Shown: positions 8,199 through 16,854 of the stretch, piece after piece
Layout: each line of letters begins with the position of its first letter
Position numbering within the stretch: position 1 is the stretch's first letter
Source of the DNA: Christensenellaceae bacterium
Lineage (GTDB): Bacteria; Bacillota; Clostridia; Christensenellales; UBA1242
DNA: 52,687 nucleotides
Assembly: GCA_031260975.1 (NCBI GenBank)
Contig: JAISKJ010000005.1
Span: 1-52,687 of the forward strand
Direction: 5' to 3'
Translations under genes and position numbers: made by a program
Notes under the pieces: generated by a model
The model's database searches: none
The model's input: only the letters and a program-made list of their open reading frames with translations
What the model was told of the DNA's origin: nothing

Positions 8199-9593
8199 AT
8201 GAAATCGGAGACAATTGCGGCAATCGCTACGCCCAAAGGCACAGGCGGGGTCGGGATAGTTAGAATAAGCGGTGAAAACAGCCTGAAAGTGCTGTCACAG
8301 TTTTTTATACCCTATAAAGCAGGAGAAGGTATCTCCGCTGTCAGTAGAGATACCTCTGCAAAAGAGATATTAAAGATGGTTCCGAGATATATGTATTTGG
8401 GTGAAATAAATAACAAGGAACTGAAAGAACAATGTTTGGCGGTATTTTTTAAGGACCCAAATTCGTATACGGGTGAAGATGTGGTTGAAATACATTGCCA
8501 TGGCGGTGTATATATTTGTAATAAAATACTTGAGTTATGCCTTAGAAACGGTGCCAGACTTGCTGACCCCGGGGAGTTTAGCAAGCGGGCGTTTGTAAAC
8601 GGAAAGCTTAGTCTTGACAGTGCCGAAGGCGTGATAGATTTGATAAATGCGGCATCAAACGCTGAGGCGCGGGCGGCCTTTAACCTGTTTGACGGAAAGC
8701 TGTTTAAGATAGTTAAAGCCATGCAAAATGCTCTTACCGATATTCTGGCAGAGATTGAGGTTAATTTGGATTATCCGGAACACGACATAGAATATGAAAC
8801 TTCTGAAAATATTAAAAAGAGACTAACGGTAATTGAGAATACCCTCAACCAGCTTTTGGATGGTGCCAAAACAGGAATGTTGCTGAAGCATGGCGTGTCG
8901 GTGTTGATTTTAGGCAAGCCTAATGTAGGCAAGAGTAGCCTTCTGAACACTATGTTGAACTTTGAAAAGGCTATTGTAACAGATATTGCAGGAACTACCC
9001 GCGATGTGGTTGAAGGGACGTATATATATAAGGATATAAAATTTAATCTAAGTGACACGGCCGGCATCCGGGACACTCAAAATAAGATTGAAAGAATTGG
9101 CATAGACAAGGCCAAAGCTATGACTGAGGCCGCTGATATAATTTTGCTTTTGCTGGATAGCTCTACCGGCATAACCAAGGAGGACAAGCAAAGCATGAGT
9201 CTGCTTGGCGGCAAAGAGTGTTTTGTGGTGGTCAACAAAATTGACAGCGGCGACAAGATTGATTATGGTTTGATTAAAGACAAGTTTGATATCATAAAAA
9301 TAAGCGCTAAAAATAATATTGGCATAACAGAGCTTAAGGAAGCAATTTTTAAAAAGACGGTAGGTGGCGTTGTGGCAAATGAAACCATTCTTTTAAATCT
9401 GCGTCACACTGAGGCTTTGAATGAAGCTCTTTATATAATTGGAAAAACTCTGCCGCAGTTGCTTCAAAACAGTCTGGATTGCGTGGCTGTTGACATAAAA
9501 CAAGTCTGGGAGGTTTTAGGCAAAATCACAGGAGAGGGCGCTGATGAAGTGGTAATAGATGCAATTTTCTCTAAGTTCTGTCTAGGCAAGTGA
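8199..9593 (+). CDS. mnmE: tRNA uridine-5-carboxymethylaminomethyl modification GTPase MnmE
   Basis: A 464-residue protein that, with MnmG, modifies the wobble uridine (position 34) of certain tRNAs using tetrahydrofolate and GTP. The N-terminal folate-binding domain begins MKSETIAAIATPKGTGGVGI and contains EIHCHGG. The GTPase domain has G1 GKPNVGKSS (about residues 234-242), DTAGIRDT and NKID. The C-terminus FCLGK carries the conserved catalytic cysteine. Length is normal. mnmG follows after a gap of 246 bp that contains a dispersed repeat. No Shine-Dalgarno precedes the ATG; see the promoter entry. Confidence 0.97.
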   Translation: MKSETIAAIATPKGTGGVGIVRISGENSLKVLSQFFIPYKAGEGISAVSRDTSAKEILKMVPRYMYLGEINNKELKEQCLAVFFKDPNSYTGEDVVEIHCHGGVYICNKILELCLRNGARLADPGEFSKRAFVNGKLSLDSAEGVIDLINAASNAEARAAFNLFDGKLFKIVKAMQNALTDILAEIEVNLDYPEHDIEYETSENIKKRLTVIENTLNQLLDGAKTGMLLKHGVSVLILGKPNVGKSSLLNTMLNFEKAIVTDIAGTTRDVVEGTYIYKDIKFNLSDTAGIRDTQNKIERIGIDKAKAMTEAADIILLLLDSSTGITKEDKQSMSLLGGKECFVVVNKIDSGDKIDYGLIKDKFDIIKISAKNNIGITELKEAIFKKTVGGVVANETILLNLRHTEALNEALYIIGKTLPQLLQNSLDCVAVDIKQVWEVLGKITGEGADEVVIDAIFSKFCLGK

Positions 9594-9629
9594 ACTCTGT
9601 GTTTTCGTTGGCCCATAAACATGAAAATC

Positions 9630-9765
9630 AGGCGGCGACCTATTGGTCGGTCATATCCGACTGTTGGGTTTGGAGCTGAAAACCTTGTGAAACATAGAAA
9701 AAAGAGGCAATGTAAATGTTTCACGAATGCTGAGCTTGTTTCGCGACCAATCGGTTGAAACTAAA
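9630..9765. repeat. Dispersed intergenic repeat, copy B (everted parS half-sites)
   Basis: Between mnmE and mnmG: GCGACCTATTGGTCGG, CCGACTGTTGGG, then the inverted pair GTGAAACAT (9687-9695) / ATGTTTCAC (9716-9724) and CGACCAATCGGTT. Order and motifs match copy A. Confidence 0.5.
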
Positions 9766-9839
9766 CTCTGTAGTAAATTTATATAAAAAGAGATATTTTT
9801 GAGGACTTAGAACTCAAATATTTGATGTTGGAGAAACTT

Positions 9840-11702
9840 ATGGAAAACAATTTTGATGCAGTTGTAATAGGCAGCGGACACGCCGGAAGCGAGGCGTGTT
9901 TAGCTATCTCGCGTTTGGGGCACAAAACCCTGCTGTTGACTATGAACCTTGACAGTATAGCTTTTTTGGCATGCAACCCGAGCATTGGCGGAACGGCCAA
10001 GGGACAGTTGGTCAGCGAGATTGATGCTCTGGGCGGCCAGATGGGAATAAATGCCGATAAAACAATTTTGCAGCTGAGGATGCTTAATCTCGGAAAGGGT
10101 GCAGCTGTGCATAGCCTAAGGGCACAAGTGGATAAGAATAAGTATCATGCTTCTATGAAGCAGACGCTGGAGGCTGCTCCAAATTTGTTTATCAAACAGG
10201 CCGAGGCTGTAGAAATTTTGACAAAAGATGATATTGTTTTAGGTGTGAAAACTGCATGTGGCGAAGTAATAAATTGTAATTCAATAGTTGTGGCCACAGG
10301 GGTATATCTTGACAGCCGCGTTATAATAGGTGAATATACAAAAAATCAAGGGCCCAACGGTTTTTTGAATGCGGTGGGTCTCAGTGACAGTTTGAAGAAG
10401 CTGGGATTTGAAATTTTACGCTTTAAAACGGGAACGCCTGCTCGGGTGCACGGGGCAAGCATTGATTTTGGGAGTTTTGAGGAGCAAAACGGCGACAACG
10501 ATATTCAGACTTTTTCATATCTGACAAAAAAGAGCCCCCCCAATGTCTGTAAGTGTTATCTGGGTTATACCAATCAAAACACACATAATATTATAAAAGC
10601 CAATTTGCACCGCTCCCCTCTTTATGCGGGAATGATTAAGGGGGTGGGGCCGAGATACTGCCCTTCAATTGAAGATAAAGTGGTGAGATTTGCTGATAAA
10701 GAGCGGCATCAGATATTTTTGGAGCCGGAAGCGTTGGATTCTTATGAAATTTATGTGCAAGGGTTCAGTTCAAGCTTGCCAATTGATGTTCAGCAAAAAA
10801 TGTATAGTAGCGTTAAGGGTTTTGAAAATGTGCAGATTATGCGATATGCTTATGCGATTGAGTATGATTGCATAAATTCGCTGAGTCTAAAACCTTCACT
10901 TGAAGCCAAACACATAAAGGGTTTATTTTTTGCCGGCCAAATAAACGGCACCAGCGGATATGAGGAAGGGGCGGCTCAGGGTCTTATTGCAGGAATAAAT
11001 TCGGTTATGCATCTTGAGGATAAAAAACCCCTTGTTTTGGGCAGAGACCAAGCCTATATAGGTGTGCTTATTGATGACCTTGTTACTAAGGGCACTAATG
11101 AGCCATATAGAATGATGACAAGCCGGGCTGAATATAGGCTGCATCTGCGTCAGGATAATGCCGATATCAGGCTTACTGAAATCGGCAGAAAAATTGGGCT
11201 GGTGGATGATATAAGATATAAACTGCTGCTCAAAAAGAAAAAACAGATAGAAAAAGCCAATAAAGAACTAAAAACAGTTGTTCCTATGGGTATTGCAAGC
11301 GAATTTTTAAAAAAACACAACGAAAGCCCCACCAAACAAGGGATAACCATAAAAGACCTGATAAAACGCAGTAATATTTCGGCGCATGATATTTTGGAGC
11401 TTGGATTTTTGACGAAGTACCCAAAGGCTGTGGTGGAACACATAAATATAGAAACAAAATATGAAGGGTTTTTGACAAAAGAGGCCGAGAATATAGAACG
11501 TATGAAACAAAGCGAGAAAGCAGCTCTTGACCCTGTGTTCGACTACTCTGCTATAAAGGGCTTGCGGACAGAGGCTTTTTTGAAGCTAAATAAAATCAAG
11601 CCCATAAATCTGGGTCAGGCTATGAGAATAAGCGGTGTTTCACCCGCGGATATTGCTGTGCTTATGGTATATATCAAGGCTAAAAAGCAAAATAATCATT
11701 AA
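9840..11702 (+). CDS. mnmG: tRNA uridine-5-carboxymethylaminomethyl modification enzyme MnmG
   Basis: The FAD-dependent partner of MnmE (GidA). At 620 residues it has the normal length. The N-terminal dinucleotide-binding motif is VIGSGHAGSEA, followed by ACNPSIGGTAKGQL; NGTSGYEEGAAQG lies in the FAD-binding region and MTSRAEYRLHLRQDNAD near residue 420. The start chosen is the ATG with GGAG 7 nt upstream; earlier in-frame TTG/ATG codons at 9822/9825 lack a site. In most Firmicutes rsmG follows mnmG; here it is replaced by a tandem repeat and then parA. Confidence 0.97.
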   Translation: MENNFDAVVIGSGHAGSEACLAISRLGHKTLLLTMNLDSIAFLACNPSIGGTAKGQLVSEIDALGGQMGINADKTILQLRMLNLGKGAAVHSLRAQVDKNKYHASMKQTLEAAPNLFIKQAEAVEILTKDDIVLGVKTACGEVINCNSIVVATGVYLDSRVIIGEYTKNQGPNGFLNAVGLSDSLKKLGFEILRFKTGTPARVHGASIDFGSFEEQNGDNDIQTFSYLTKKSPPNVCKCYLGYTNQNTHNIIKANLHRSPLYAGMIKGVGPRYCPSIEDKVVRFADKERHQIFLEPEALDSYEIYVQGFSSSLPIDVQQKMYSSVKGFENVQIMRYAYAIEYDCINSLSLKPSLEAKHIKGLFFAGQINGTSGYEEGAAQGLIAGINSVMHLEDKKPLVLGRDQAYIGVLIDDLVTKGTNEPYRMMTSRAEYRLHLRQDNADIRLTEIGRKIGLVDDIRYKLLLKKKKQIEKANKELKTVVPMGIASEFLKKHNESPTKQGITIKDLIKRSNISAHDILELGFLTKYPKAVVEHINIETKYEGFLTKEAENIERMKQSEKAALDPVFDYSAIKGLRTEAFLKLNKIKPINLGQAMRISGVSPADIAVLMVYIKAKKQNNH

Positions 11703-11710
11703 AAATTATA

Positions 11711-11886
11711 AATATATAAGTTTGACAGTTTTTGTTGCTACACAATAGGAATCTCGTCGTTGTAGGCTCATCGGTTCTGCTACTTCCTAATAAGTCCCGC
11801 GTCTTTGTAGGTCCGTCAGTCTTGTTACTTCGTAATAAGCCCGCGTCTTTGTAGGCCCGTCAGTTTTGTTGCTGTGCAATAAGAAG
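11711..11886. repeat. Tandem repeat, about four copies of a 44-bp unit
   Basis: Copies start near 11711 (degenerate), 11755, 11799 and 11843; the last two are near-identical (GCGTCTTTGTAGG, then CCGTCAGT, then TTGTT, then AATAAG). They fill the gap between mnmG and parA. No open frame is preserved, so this is probably non-coding. Confidence 0.7.
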
Positions 11887-11903
11887 AAAATTGTAAAAAA
11901 CTC

Positions 11904-11932
11904 TTTATATCCTTTTTAGTTTGTGATATAAT
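11904..11932 (+). promoter_or_regulatory. parAB promoter
   Basis: TTTATA, 17 nt, TATAAT, 22 bp before the parA ATG, which has AAGGAGG. Confidence 0.5.
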
Positions 11933-11954
11933 TAGGTATACTCAAGGAGGCAAC

Positions 11955-12761
11955 ATGGGAAAAATTATTGCTTTTGCCAACCAGAAAGGTGGCGTAGGAA
12001 AAACTACAACTTGTATAAATATGGCGGCGTATATCGCGGCGATGGGTAAAAGGGTGCTGATTGTGGACATGGACCCGCAGGGAAACTCCACAAGCGGTGT
12101 CGGAATTGACAAAACCGGCAAGCTGGCTACACTTTATGACGCTATCGGCGGAGAAAGTAACGCTGAAGATGTGGTAAAGCGCACAACTGTCAAGGGTCTG
12201 GATATCATTCCTTCAACAGTTGACTTGGCTGGAGCCGAGATTGAGCTTGTGCAGATGGATGGCCGCGAAAAGGTAGTTAAGGAGATTTTATATAAACTCA
12301 GAAACAGTTATGACTATATTTGCATTGACTGCCCTCCTTCGCTGGGGCTTCTGACAGTTAATGCTCTTACGGCGTCGGATGCAGTAGTAATTCCTATTCA
12401 ATGCGAATTTTTTGCATTGGAGGGGCTAAGTCAGCTTATGAACACCATAAAGCTTGTTAAAAAACACCTTAACCCCAATCTTAGTGTTGAGGGCGTTGTT
12501 CTCACTATGAAGGACAGCCGTTCTAATCTGGTAAATCAGGTTTCACAGGAAATAAGAAGATTTTTTGGTAGCAAGGTTTATGAGACGGTAATTCCCCGAA
12601 GTGTAAGATTGGCCGAAGCTCCAAGCCACGGTGAAACCATAATGATTTATGACCCCAAAAGCAAAGGAGCTGTTGCATATCTGGAACTTAGCGAGGAATT
12701 TCTGAAAAGAAATAAAGATAGTTATAAAAAAATAACCAAACACACCAAGTTTAGTGATTAA
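11955..12761 (+). CDS. parA: Chromosome partitioning ATPase ParA (Soj)
   Basis: A 268-residue Walker-type ATPase that works with ParB on origin segregation and regulates DnaA in Bacillus. Deviant Walker A KGGVGKTT at about residues 11-18, Walker A' VDMDPQGN, Walker B IDCPPSLG. AAGGAGG precedes the ATG by 4 nt. parB follows 38 bp downstream on the same strand. Chromosomal rather than plasmid origin is supported by short length, no N-terminal HTH and the mnmE-mnmG context. Confidence 0.96.
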   Translation: MGKIIAFANQKGGVGKTTTCINMAAYIAAMGKRVLIVDMDPQGNSTSGVGIDKTGKLATLYDAIGGESNAEDVVKRTTVKGLDIIPSTVDLAGAEIELVQMDGREKVVKEILYKLRNSYDYICIDCPPSLGLLTVNALTASDAVVIPIQCEFFALEGLSQLMNTIKLVKKHLNPNLSVEGVVLTMKDSRSNLVNQVSQEIRRFFGSKVYETVIPRSVRLAEAPSHGETIMIYDPKSKGAVAYLELSEEFLKRNKDSYKKITKHTKFSD

Positions 12762-12799
12762 AAAGGAGGAAGCGCCTGAGTAAAAGGCGGAAAAGAAAT

Positions 12800-13819
12800 A
12801 TGATTAAAAAAGGTTTAGGAAGAGGACTTGATGCGTTGTTCTCGGTATATAATGATGACGAAGAGGAAGAGGCAACTGATGCAAAGGTTGTTAAAAAGTT
12901 GGCTGAAACGGAAAAACCGGTTGAGAGAAAGCCTATACAGATAAAGCCTGTTGAGCCTAAGGTTGAGACTGCCCATGCAATGAGAATTGAGGCTTTGCCA
13001 AATAGGAATAATGAAGACGGAATTTTGGAAATAGACATTAAACTTATTGACCCCAATAAAAACCAGCCCCGTAAGAATTTTAATCCAACTTCACTGAAGG
13101 AGCTGGCAGAATCAATCAAACAGCACGGTGTTATTCAGCCTATTATTGTAAATGAGAACAAAGGCAGATATATGATTATTGCAGGAGAACGCCGTTTCAG
13201 AGCGTCTCTCATTGCAGGCAAACGGACAATTCCTTGTGTGGTAAAACATTATGATGACAAACAGGTTAAAGAAGTATCTTTGATTGAGAACCTTCAGAGA
13301 GAAGACCTTAATCCGGTAGAAGCCGCCAGGGCGATTAGGCAGCTTATGGATGGTTATGGCTTCACTCAGGAAACAGTGGCTGACAGAATAGGTAAAAGTA
13401 GGCCTGCTATTGCAAACACGCTGAGACTGCTCACCCTCTGCCCCGAAGTTGTATCTATGATAGAGGATAATAAGCTTAGTGCAGGACATGCCAGATGTCT
13501 GGTTGTGGTTACTGACAAGGATACACAGATAGAGCTTGCTAATCAAGCATGCGACAATAGAATGACAGTGCGTGATCTTGAAAAGGCAGTAAGAGAACAG
13601 CTTGATCCAAATAAGGCCACTAAGAAACAAGAACAGAAAGAACAAAGCTTGGAGCTTAAAACTCTAATTGGTGAGATGCAGCGCTTGTTTGCTACAAAGG
13701 TATCGGCTTTGGGTAACGACAAACGAGGAAGAATATATATAGATTATTATAACCGTGACGACTTAGACCGCATAGCTGAAATTGTTGAACAGGCACAACA
13801 AAATAAAAATAAGGAATAA
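12800..13819 (+). CDS. parB: Chromosome partitioning protein ParB (Spo0J)
   Basis: A 339-residue CTP-dependent DNA clamp that loads at parS and spreads. Seen: N-terminal ParA-stimulating motif KKGLGRGLDALF, an acidic linker, the CTP-binding motif GERRFRA, the helix-turn-helix region TQETVADRIGKSRPAIAN, and a C-terminal dimerisation tail. A strong GGAGG lies about 30 nt before the ATG, but a small hairpin (CGCCT/AGGCG) between them could bring it close; the nearer AAGGCGG is a poor site. Six parS sites lie directly downstream, which fits its role. Confidence 0.96.
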   Translation: MIKKGLGRGLDALFSVYNDDEEEEATDAKVVKKLAETEKPVERKPIQIKPVEPKVETAHAMRIEALPNRNNEDGILEIDIKLIDPNKNQPRKNFNPTSLKELAESIKQHGVIQPIIVNENKGRYMIIAGERRFRASLIAGKRTIPCVVKHYDDKQVKEVSLIENLQREDLNPVEAARAIRQLMDGYGFTQETVADRIGKSRPAIANTLRLLTLCPEVVSMIEDNKLSAGHARCLVVVTDKDTQIELANQACDNRMTVRDLEKAVREQLDPNKATKKQEQKEQSLELKTLIGEMQRLFATKVSALGNDKRGRIYIDYYNRDDLDRIAEIVEQAQQNKNKE

Positions 13820-13820
13820 A

Positions 13821-13853
13821 AAAGAAGCCACCGCATGTCGGTGGCTTCTTTTG
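13821..13853 (+). terminator. Strong intrinsic terminator of parAB
   Basis: A perfect 12-bp stem AAGAAGCCACCG / CGGTGGCTTCTT with loop CATGT, followed by TTTG. The core CCACCG...CGGTGG is shared with the terminator at 16775. Confidence 0.9.
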
Positions 13854-14033
13854 TGAGCTGCACTTAAAGAGGCCCAACTTTTTTGAGAGAAGCTGCCTAT
13901 GGGTAAATTGCTTAATAGTGTAAGTTATGAGAATACTGCAAAACCATCTCAGAACTATTAAAATGATTGAAAGATGTCCCAGCGTGCCAATAAAATGTGC
14001 ATAAAGTATGTTTTTACACTACCCTGCTGCAAA

Positions 14034-14049
14034 TGTTTCATGTGAAACA
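14034..14049. promoter_or_regulatory. parS site 1
   Basis: TGTTTCATGTGAAACA, one base from the Bacillus consensus TGTTTCACGTGAAACA; flanks extend the dyad to 22 bp. Confidence 0.9.
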
Positions 14050-14123
14050 TTTGCTGGGGAGGGGGCTTGCTGCTTGTTGGGTCTGCCCTTTCGTAGCCCG
14101 ATAGTGATGACAATTGGGCTGAT

Positions 14124-14139
14124 TGTTTCACGTGAAACA
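14124..14139. promoter_or_regulatory. parS site 2 (perfect consensus)
   Basis: TGTTTCACGTGAAACA exactly, with the dyad extending three more bases on each side. Confidence 0.95.
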
Positions 14140-14280
14140 ATCGCTTTTAAAGCACTGCATTATTATTACAAATTAAAGCGTGCAAGAGTTGTTCTCCCAT
14201 TTGGGACATGTATGACTAACGATGCATCTTACGGACTAAATTATGTCTGAGCTTTTTGAGTTTGTACAAATGCTGCCAAT

Positions 14281-14296
14281 TGTTTCATGTGAAACA
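14281..14296. promoter_or_regulatory. parS site 3
   Basis: TGTTTCATGTGAAACA, one base from consensus. Confidence 0.88.
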
Positions 14297-14485
14297 GTTG
14301 TGGTATAGACACGGCGTGAAAGCAGCTTTAATTGCCCGCTCTATGATATCGACGTGGAAGCGATTGTGATGCGGATATAGTCAGGGTTTGATGGCAAAAT
14401 GGCCCAGATTAAGAAAATGGTCGAATTTTACAAACAATTACATTTGAGACCATGGGGTCCATGCGCACCCCCCAATTTTCTTTCG

Positions 14486-14603
14486 CCATATGACACGAAA
14501 AAAGTTTTCTCGATAAATCTATCGAATGGTGGGTATTGTGTCATATGGGCCGAAATACGGGTTTTGGTGAGATGTGGCCATTTTTATCCCTTCAAAATGG
14601 CCA
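14486..14603. repeat. Nested and adjacent inverted repeats in the parS region
   Basis: Arms CCATATGACAC (14486-14496) and GTGTCATATGG (14538-14548) enclose a second dyad TCGATA-AATC-TATCGA (14510-14525). A third pair TGGCCATTTT (14575-14584) / AAAATGGCCA (14594-14603) follows. None has a T run, so they are not simple terminators; protein binding or cruciform structure is possible. Confidence 0.7.
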
Positions 14604-14754
14604 TTTTGATGGTTTTAAGTAGAATTATGTTATATTTATATAACTGTAAGGAAAAATTAGGTTTATAAAAAGTGATTTAGTATATTGATGAGTTGATGGT
14701 TTTGATTAATCGTTAGACATTTGTGATTATTGTTTTTAAGGTGTTGCCATAAAT

Positions 14755-14770
14755 TGTTTCACGTGAAACA
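14755..14770. promoter_or_regulatory. parS site 4 (perfect consensus)
   Basis: TGTTTCACGTGAAACA exactly, within a 20-bp dyad. Confidence 0.95.
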
Positions 14771-15035
14771 ATTATGCTTAGGCCCTTTTTATTATAACGC
14801 AGATGGAATATATGGTACGCTTTACTTCTTTTAGGCGGGATTGTTTTAGCGACGGCGATTGTTATGCTATGCAAGCCTTAATATATTAATTGTGTGCCTA
14901 CTATATGCAATGCAACATTTATAATCAAATAATCTTTAACTATTTTTCCTTATGCTTTTGACGCTTATGTATTATTATCCGGAAAGTGTTGGCACTTGTA
15001 ATTGTCAGGATGTTCTTATGTTCTGACTTTTATAT

Positions 15036-15051
15036 TGTTTCACATGAAACA
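15036..15051. promoter_or_regulatory. parS site 5
   Basis: TGTTTCACATGAAACA, one base from consensus (the reverse-complement form of sites 1, 3 and 6). Confidence 0.88.
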
Positions 15052-15238
15052 ATTGGCATTAAACATAATTTGTTGAATGTACAGCGTGGTTTTGTTATGA
15101 AAAATAATAGCGCTTTAATGATTGAAGGCCACATTCCCGGTTTTTATGTGTTTTAAAGGGAGGATAATTGCCGCTTTGATATTTATCTAATGGGCTGGGT
15201 TTATGAGTTTGCGTTATACCTGAATGTACCAACAAAAT

Positions 15239-15254
15239 GTTTCATGTGAAACAT
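15239..15254. promoter_or_regulatory. parS site 6
   Basis: TGTTTCATGTGAAACA, one base from consensus, in a longer dyad with AAA/TTT flanks. Confidence 0.88.
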
Positions 15255-15886
15255 TTATAAGGATAGCTTTAAGAGGACATGGTTATTATATAGAGAGAAC
15301 GCAATATAAGAAGTCGGTATATTATATTATTTCGGCATTGTCTTTATCTTTGTGAGCTATAAGATAGGCATGGTTTATTGACATGAAGCTCATTAAGGCT
15401 TTAAGATGTCAGCTGTATGTTTAGTTTTTTTGTTTGGTCTGCTAATAGCTCTTAAGACATTTATAACAGGCTGATTAAAAACTTTTTTAATATGACAGCA
15501 AGTAGGTTTATTAGAGTTGCAATCTTTGAAGTATGGATTGAACAGTAGCATAATTATTATATAGAGACTATTGGTATATTGAAAAATGCAGTAGCAATAG
15601 ATAAGGAATTTGCTCTTGAGTATTTTTAATCGTTTATCTATAAAGTGACCGCTGTAATATTTTGAATTGGTGGGTGGGGTAAAAACTCTTTTAATGGAGA
15701 GGGGTCCTATCAAGATTTATGAATAAATGTTTATAGAGGCTGCTTGAATTTCTCTCGGCATTTAAAAAGGAATGAATGGAATTTGCTTTAAGAGAAAGGA
15801 AAAAGAGAGGATGGGGCAGATTTTGATTTAACGTTGGCATGAGATATAGCGAATATGGGACATATGGTTATATATTAATAACTATA

Positions 15887-16247
15887 TGTGGATTATGCAG
15901 CATGTAAGGAATCGTTTCGACTGAAGTGGGGATAATACATGCCCGGAGACTTGTGTTTGAAAGATAGTAAATTGGTGACAGGAAGTGGGACGCGCTAATG
16001 TTGTAAAATAATATGGCGGAATAAGTCCGATGAGGTGCGAGCTTTATGTGTGTCCGCGGGCTGGTTTTTGAGTTTAAATTTGCGGACAGACTTTTAGTAT
16101 TATTTTAAGAAATAAAATGTGGACAACTCAAAAACAAAAAGTGTTTTTAAAAAACGAAAGAATCTCACATTTTTCAAAAAATGGGGTTGACAGAAGCAAG
16201 CAAGGTATAATTAAGTTGTCCACTAAAGGCTCAGAAACTGTGGATAA
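15887..16247. other. Cluster of DnaA-box-like nonamers
   Basis: TGTGGATAA at 16239-16247 is a perfect reverse DnaA box (TTATCCACA). TGTGGACAA (16118-16126), TGTGGATTA (15887-15895) and TTGTCCACT (16216-16224) differ by one or two bases. Three of the four fall within 130 bp of an AT-rich stretch before the gene at 16266. This supports, but does not prove, an origin here. Confidence 0.5.
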
Positions 16248-16265
16248 GTTGAGAGGAAAAAGTTT

Positions 16266-16697
16266 ATGAAAAACACAGAGAACACAGAATTTTTGCTCGC
16301 ACGTAAAGATGACCTTGACGAGATTTTTAAAATATTTCAAAATAAAGAAGAATGGCTGAAAGAAAAGGAAATAGATCAATGGAGGGGCTACACGCAAAGG
16401 TATGGCAAAGATTTTTTTCTGAACCACATAACAAACGAACATATGTATATATTAAAAGAAACCGATAAAATTATTGCATGCGGAGTTTTGCTTTCAGGAG
16501 ATAGTTTATGGGGTGAACTTTCGCCAGATGCCAGAGTATTAAAAAATCTTGCCAGCATTGAAAGCGGCGGAGGTGCCGCTCTTATGGAGCATATGTTTGA
16601 AATGTGCAAAGCTGAGGGAATAAAAAAGATAGTTATAGATTGTTTAGCTACAAATAGGGATTTAATAGGGTATTATAAAGGCAGGGGTTTTGTTTAA
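16266..16697 (+). CDS. GNAT-family N-acetyltransferase
   Basis: A 143-residue protein, about the size of a single GNAT domain. The N-terminal helices (KDDLDEIFKIFQNKEEWLKE) and core strands ending in the acetyl-CoA loop region SIESGGGAALMEHMFE fit, as does the C-terminal YYKGRGFV (the usual GFyKxxGF ending). The acetyl-CoA loop is less canonical than Q/RxxGxG/A. GAGAGG precedes the ATG. Its upstream region overlaps DnaA-box-like sites. Substrate unknown. Confidence 0.75.
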   Translation: MKNTENTEFLLARKDDLDEIFKIFQNKEEWLKEKEIDQWRGYTQRYGKDFFLNHITNEHMYILKETDKIIACGVLLSGDSLWGELSPDARVLKNLASIESGGGAALMEHMFEMCKAEGIKKIVIDCLATNRDLIGYYKGRGFV

Positions 16698-16774
16698 ATG
16701 GGCATGTCAGACAAGTTGTATAGCAGCGGGCATACCCCGTGTTTAATGAGCCGTGACTTGTGAAAATAATATAT

Positions 16775-16804
16775 AAAAAACCACCGAATGTCGGTGGCTT
16801 TTTT
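16775..16804. terminator. Bidirectional intrinsic terminator
   Basis: AAAAAACCACCG, loop AATGT, CGGTGGCTTTTTT. A-runs and T-runs on both sides let it serve the acetyltransferase gene and the converging cvpA-like gene. Confidence 0.85.
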
Positions 16805-16854
16805 GCGGTGTTGCAGGATATTATTAGGTTTAAAAAGAGTTTTATAATAATTTT

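Larger units (their letters stand above)
13880..16265. other. 2.4-kb non-coding region with parS cluster: candidate centromere/origin
   Basis: No convincing gene is present; the few short frames lack ribosome binding sites and family features. The region holds six parS sites (14034-15254), three inverted repeats (14486-14603) and four DnaA-box-like nonamers (15887-16247). The right part is rich in G over C on the plus strand. With parAB immediately upstream and mnmE, mnmG and recF nearby, it is best read as the chromosomal centromere and possibly part of the replication origin. Confidence 0.7.

Noticed and set aside
11727..11886. The 44-bp repeats as a CRISPR array
   Set aside because: Units are directly joined with no spacers and diverge between copies; no cas genes are near.
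14008..14250. An open frame through the parS region
   Set aside because: It runs over two parS sites, has no ribosome binding site and no recognisable protein features.
5824..14459. Shared GACCATGGGGTC at 5824 and 14448, with likeness to the 5' part of tRNA-Glu
   Set aside because: A short near-palindrome; the likeness to tRNA-Glu is probably chance.
16193..16211. TTGACA followed by TATAAT upstream of the GNAT gene
   Set aside because: The two hexamers are perfect but only 13 nt apart, too close for a standard sigma-A promoter, so I did not list it as one.
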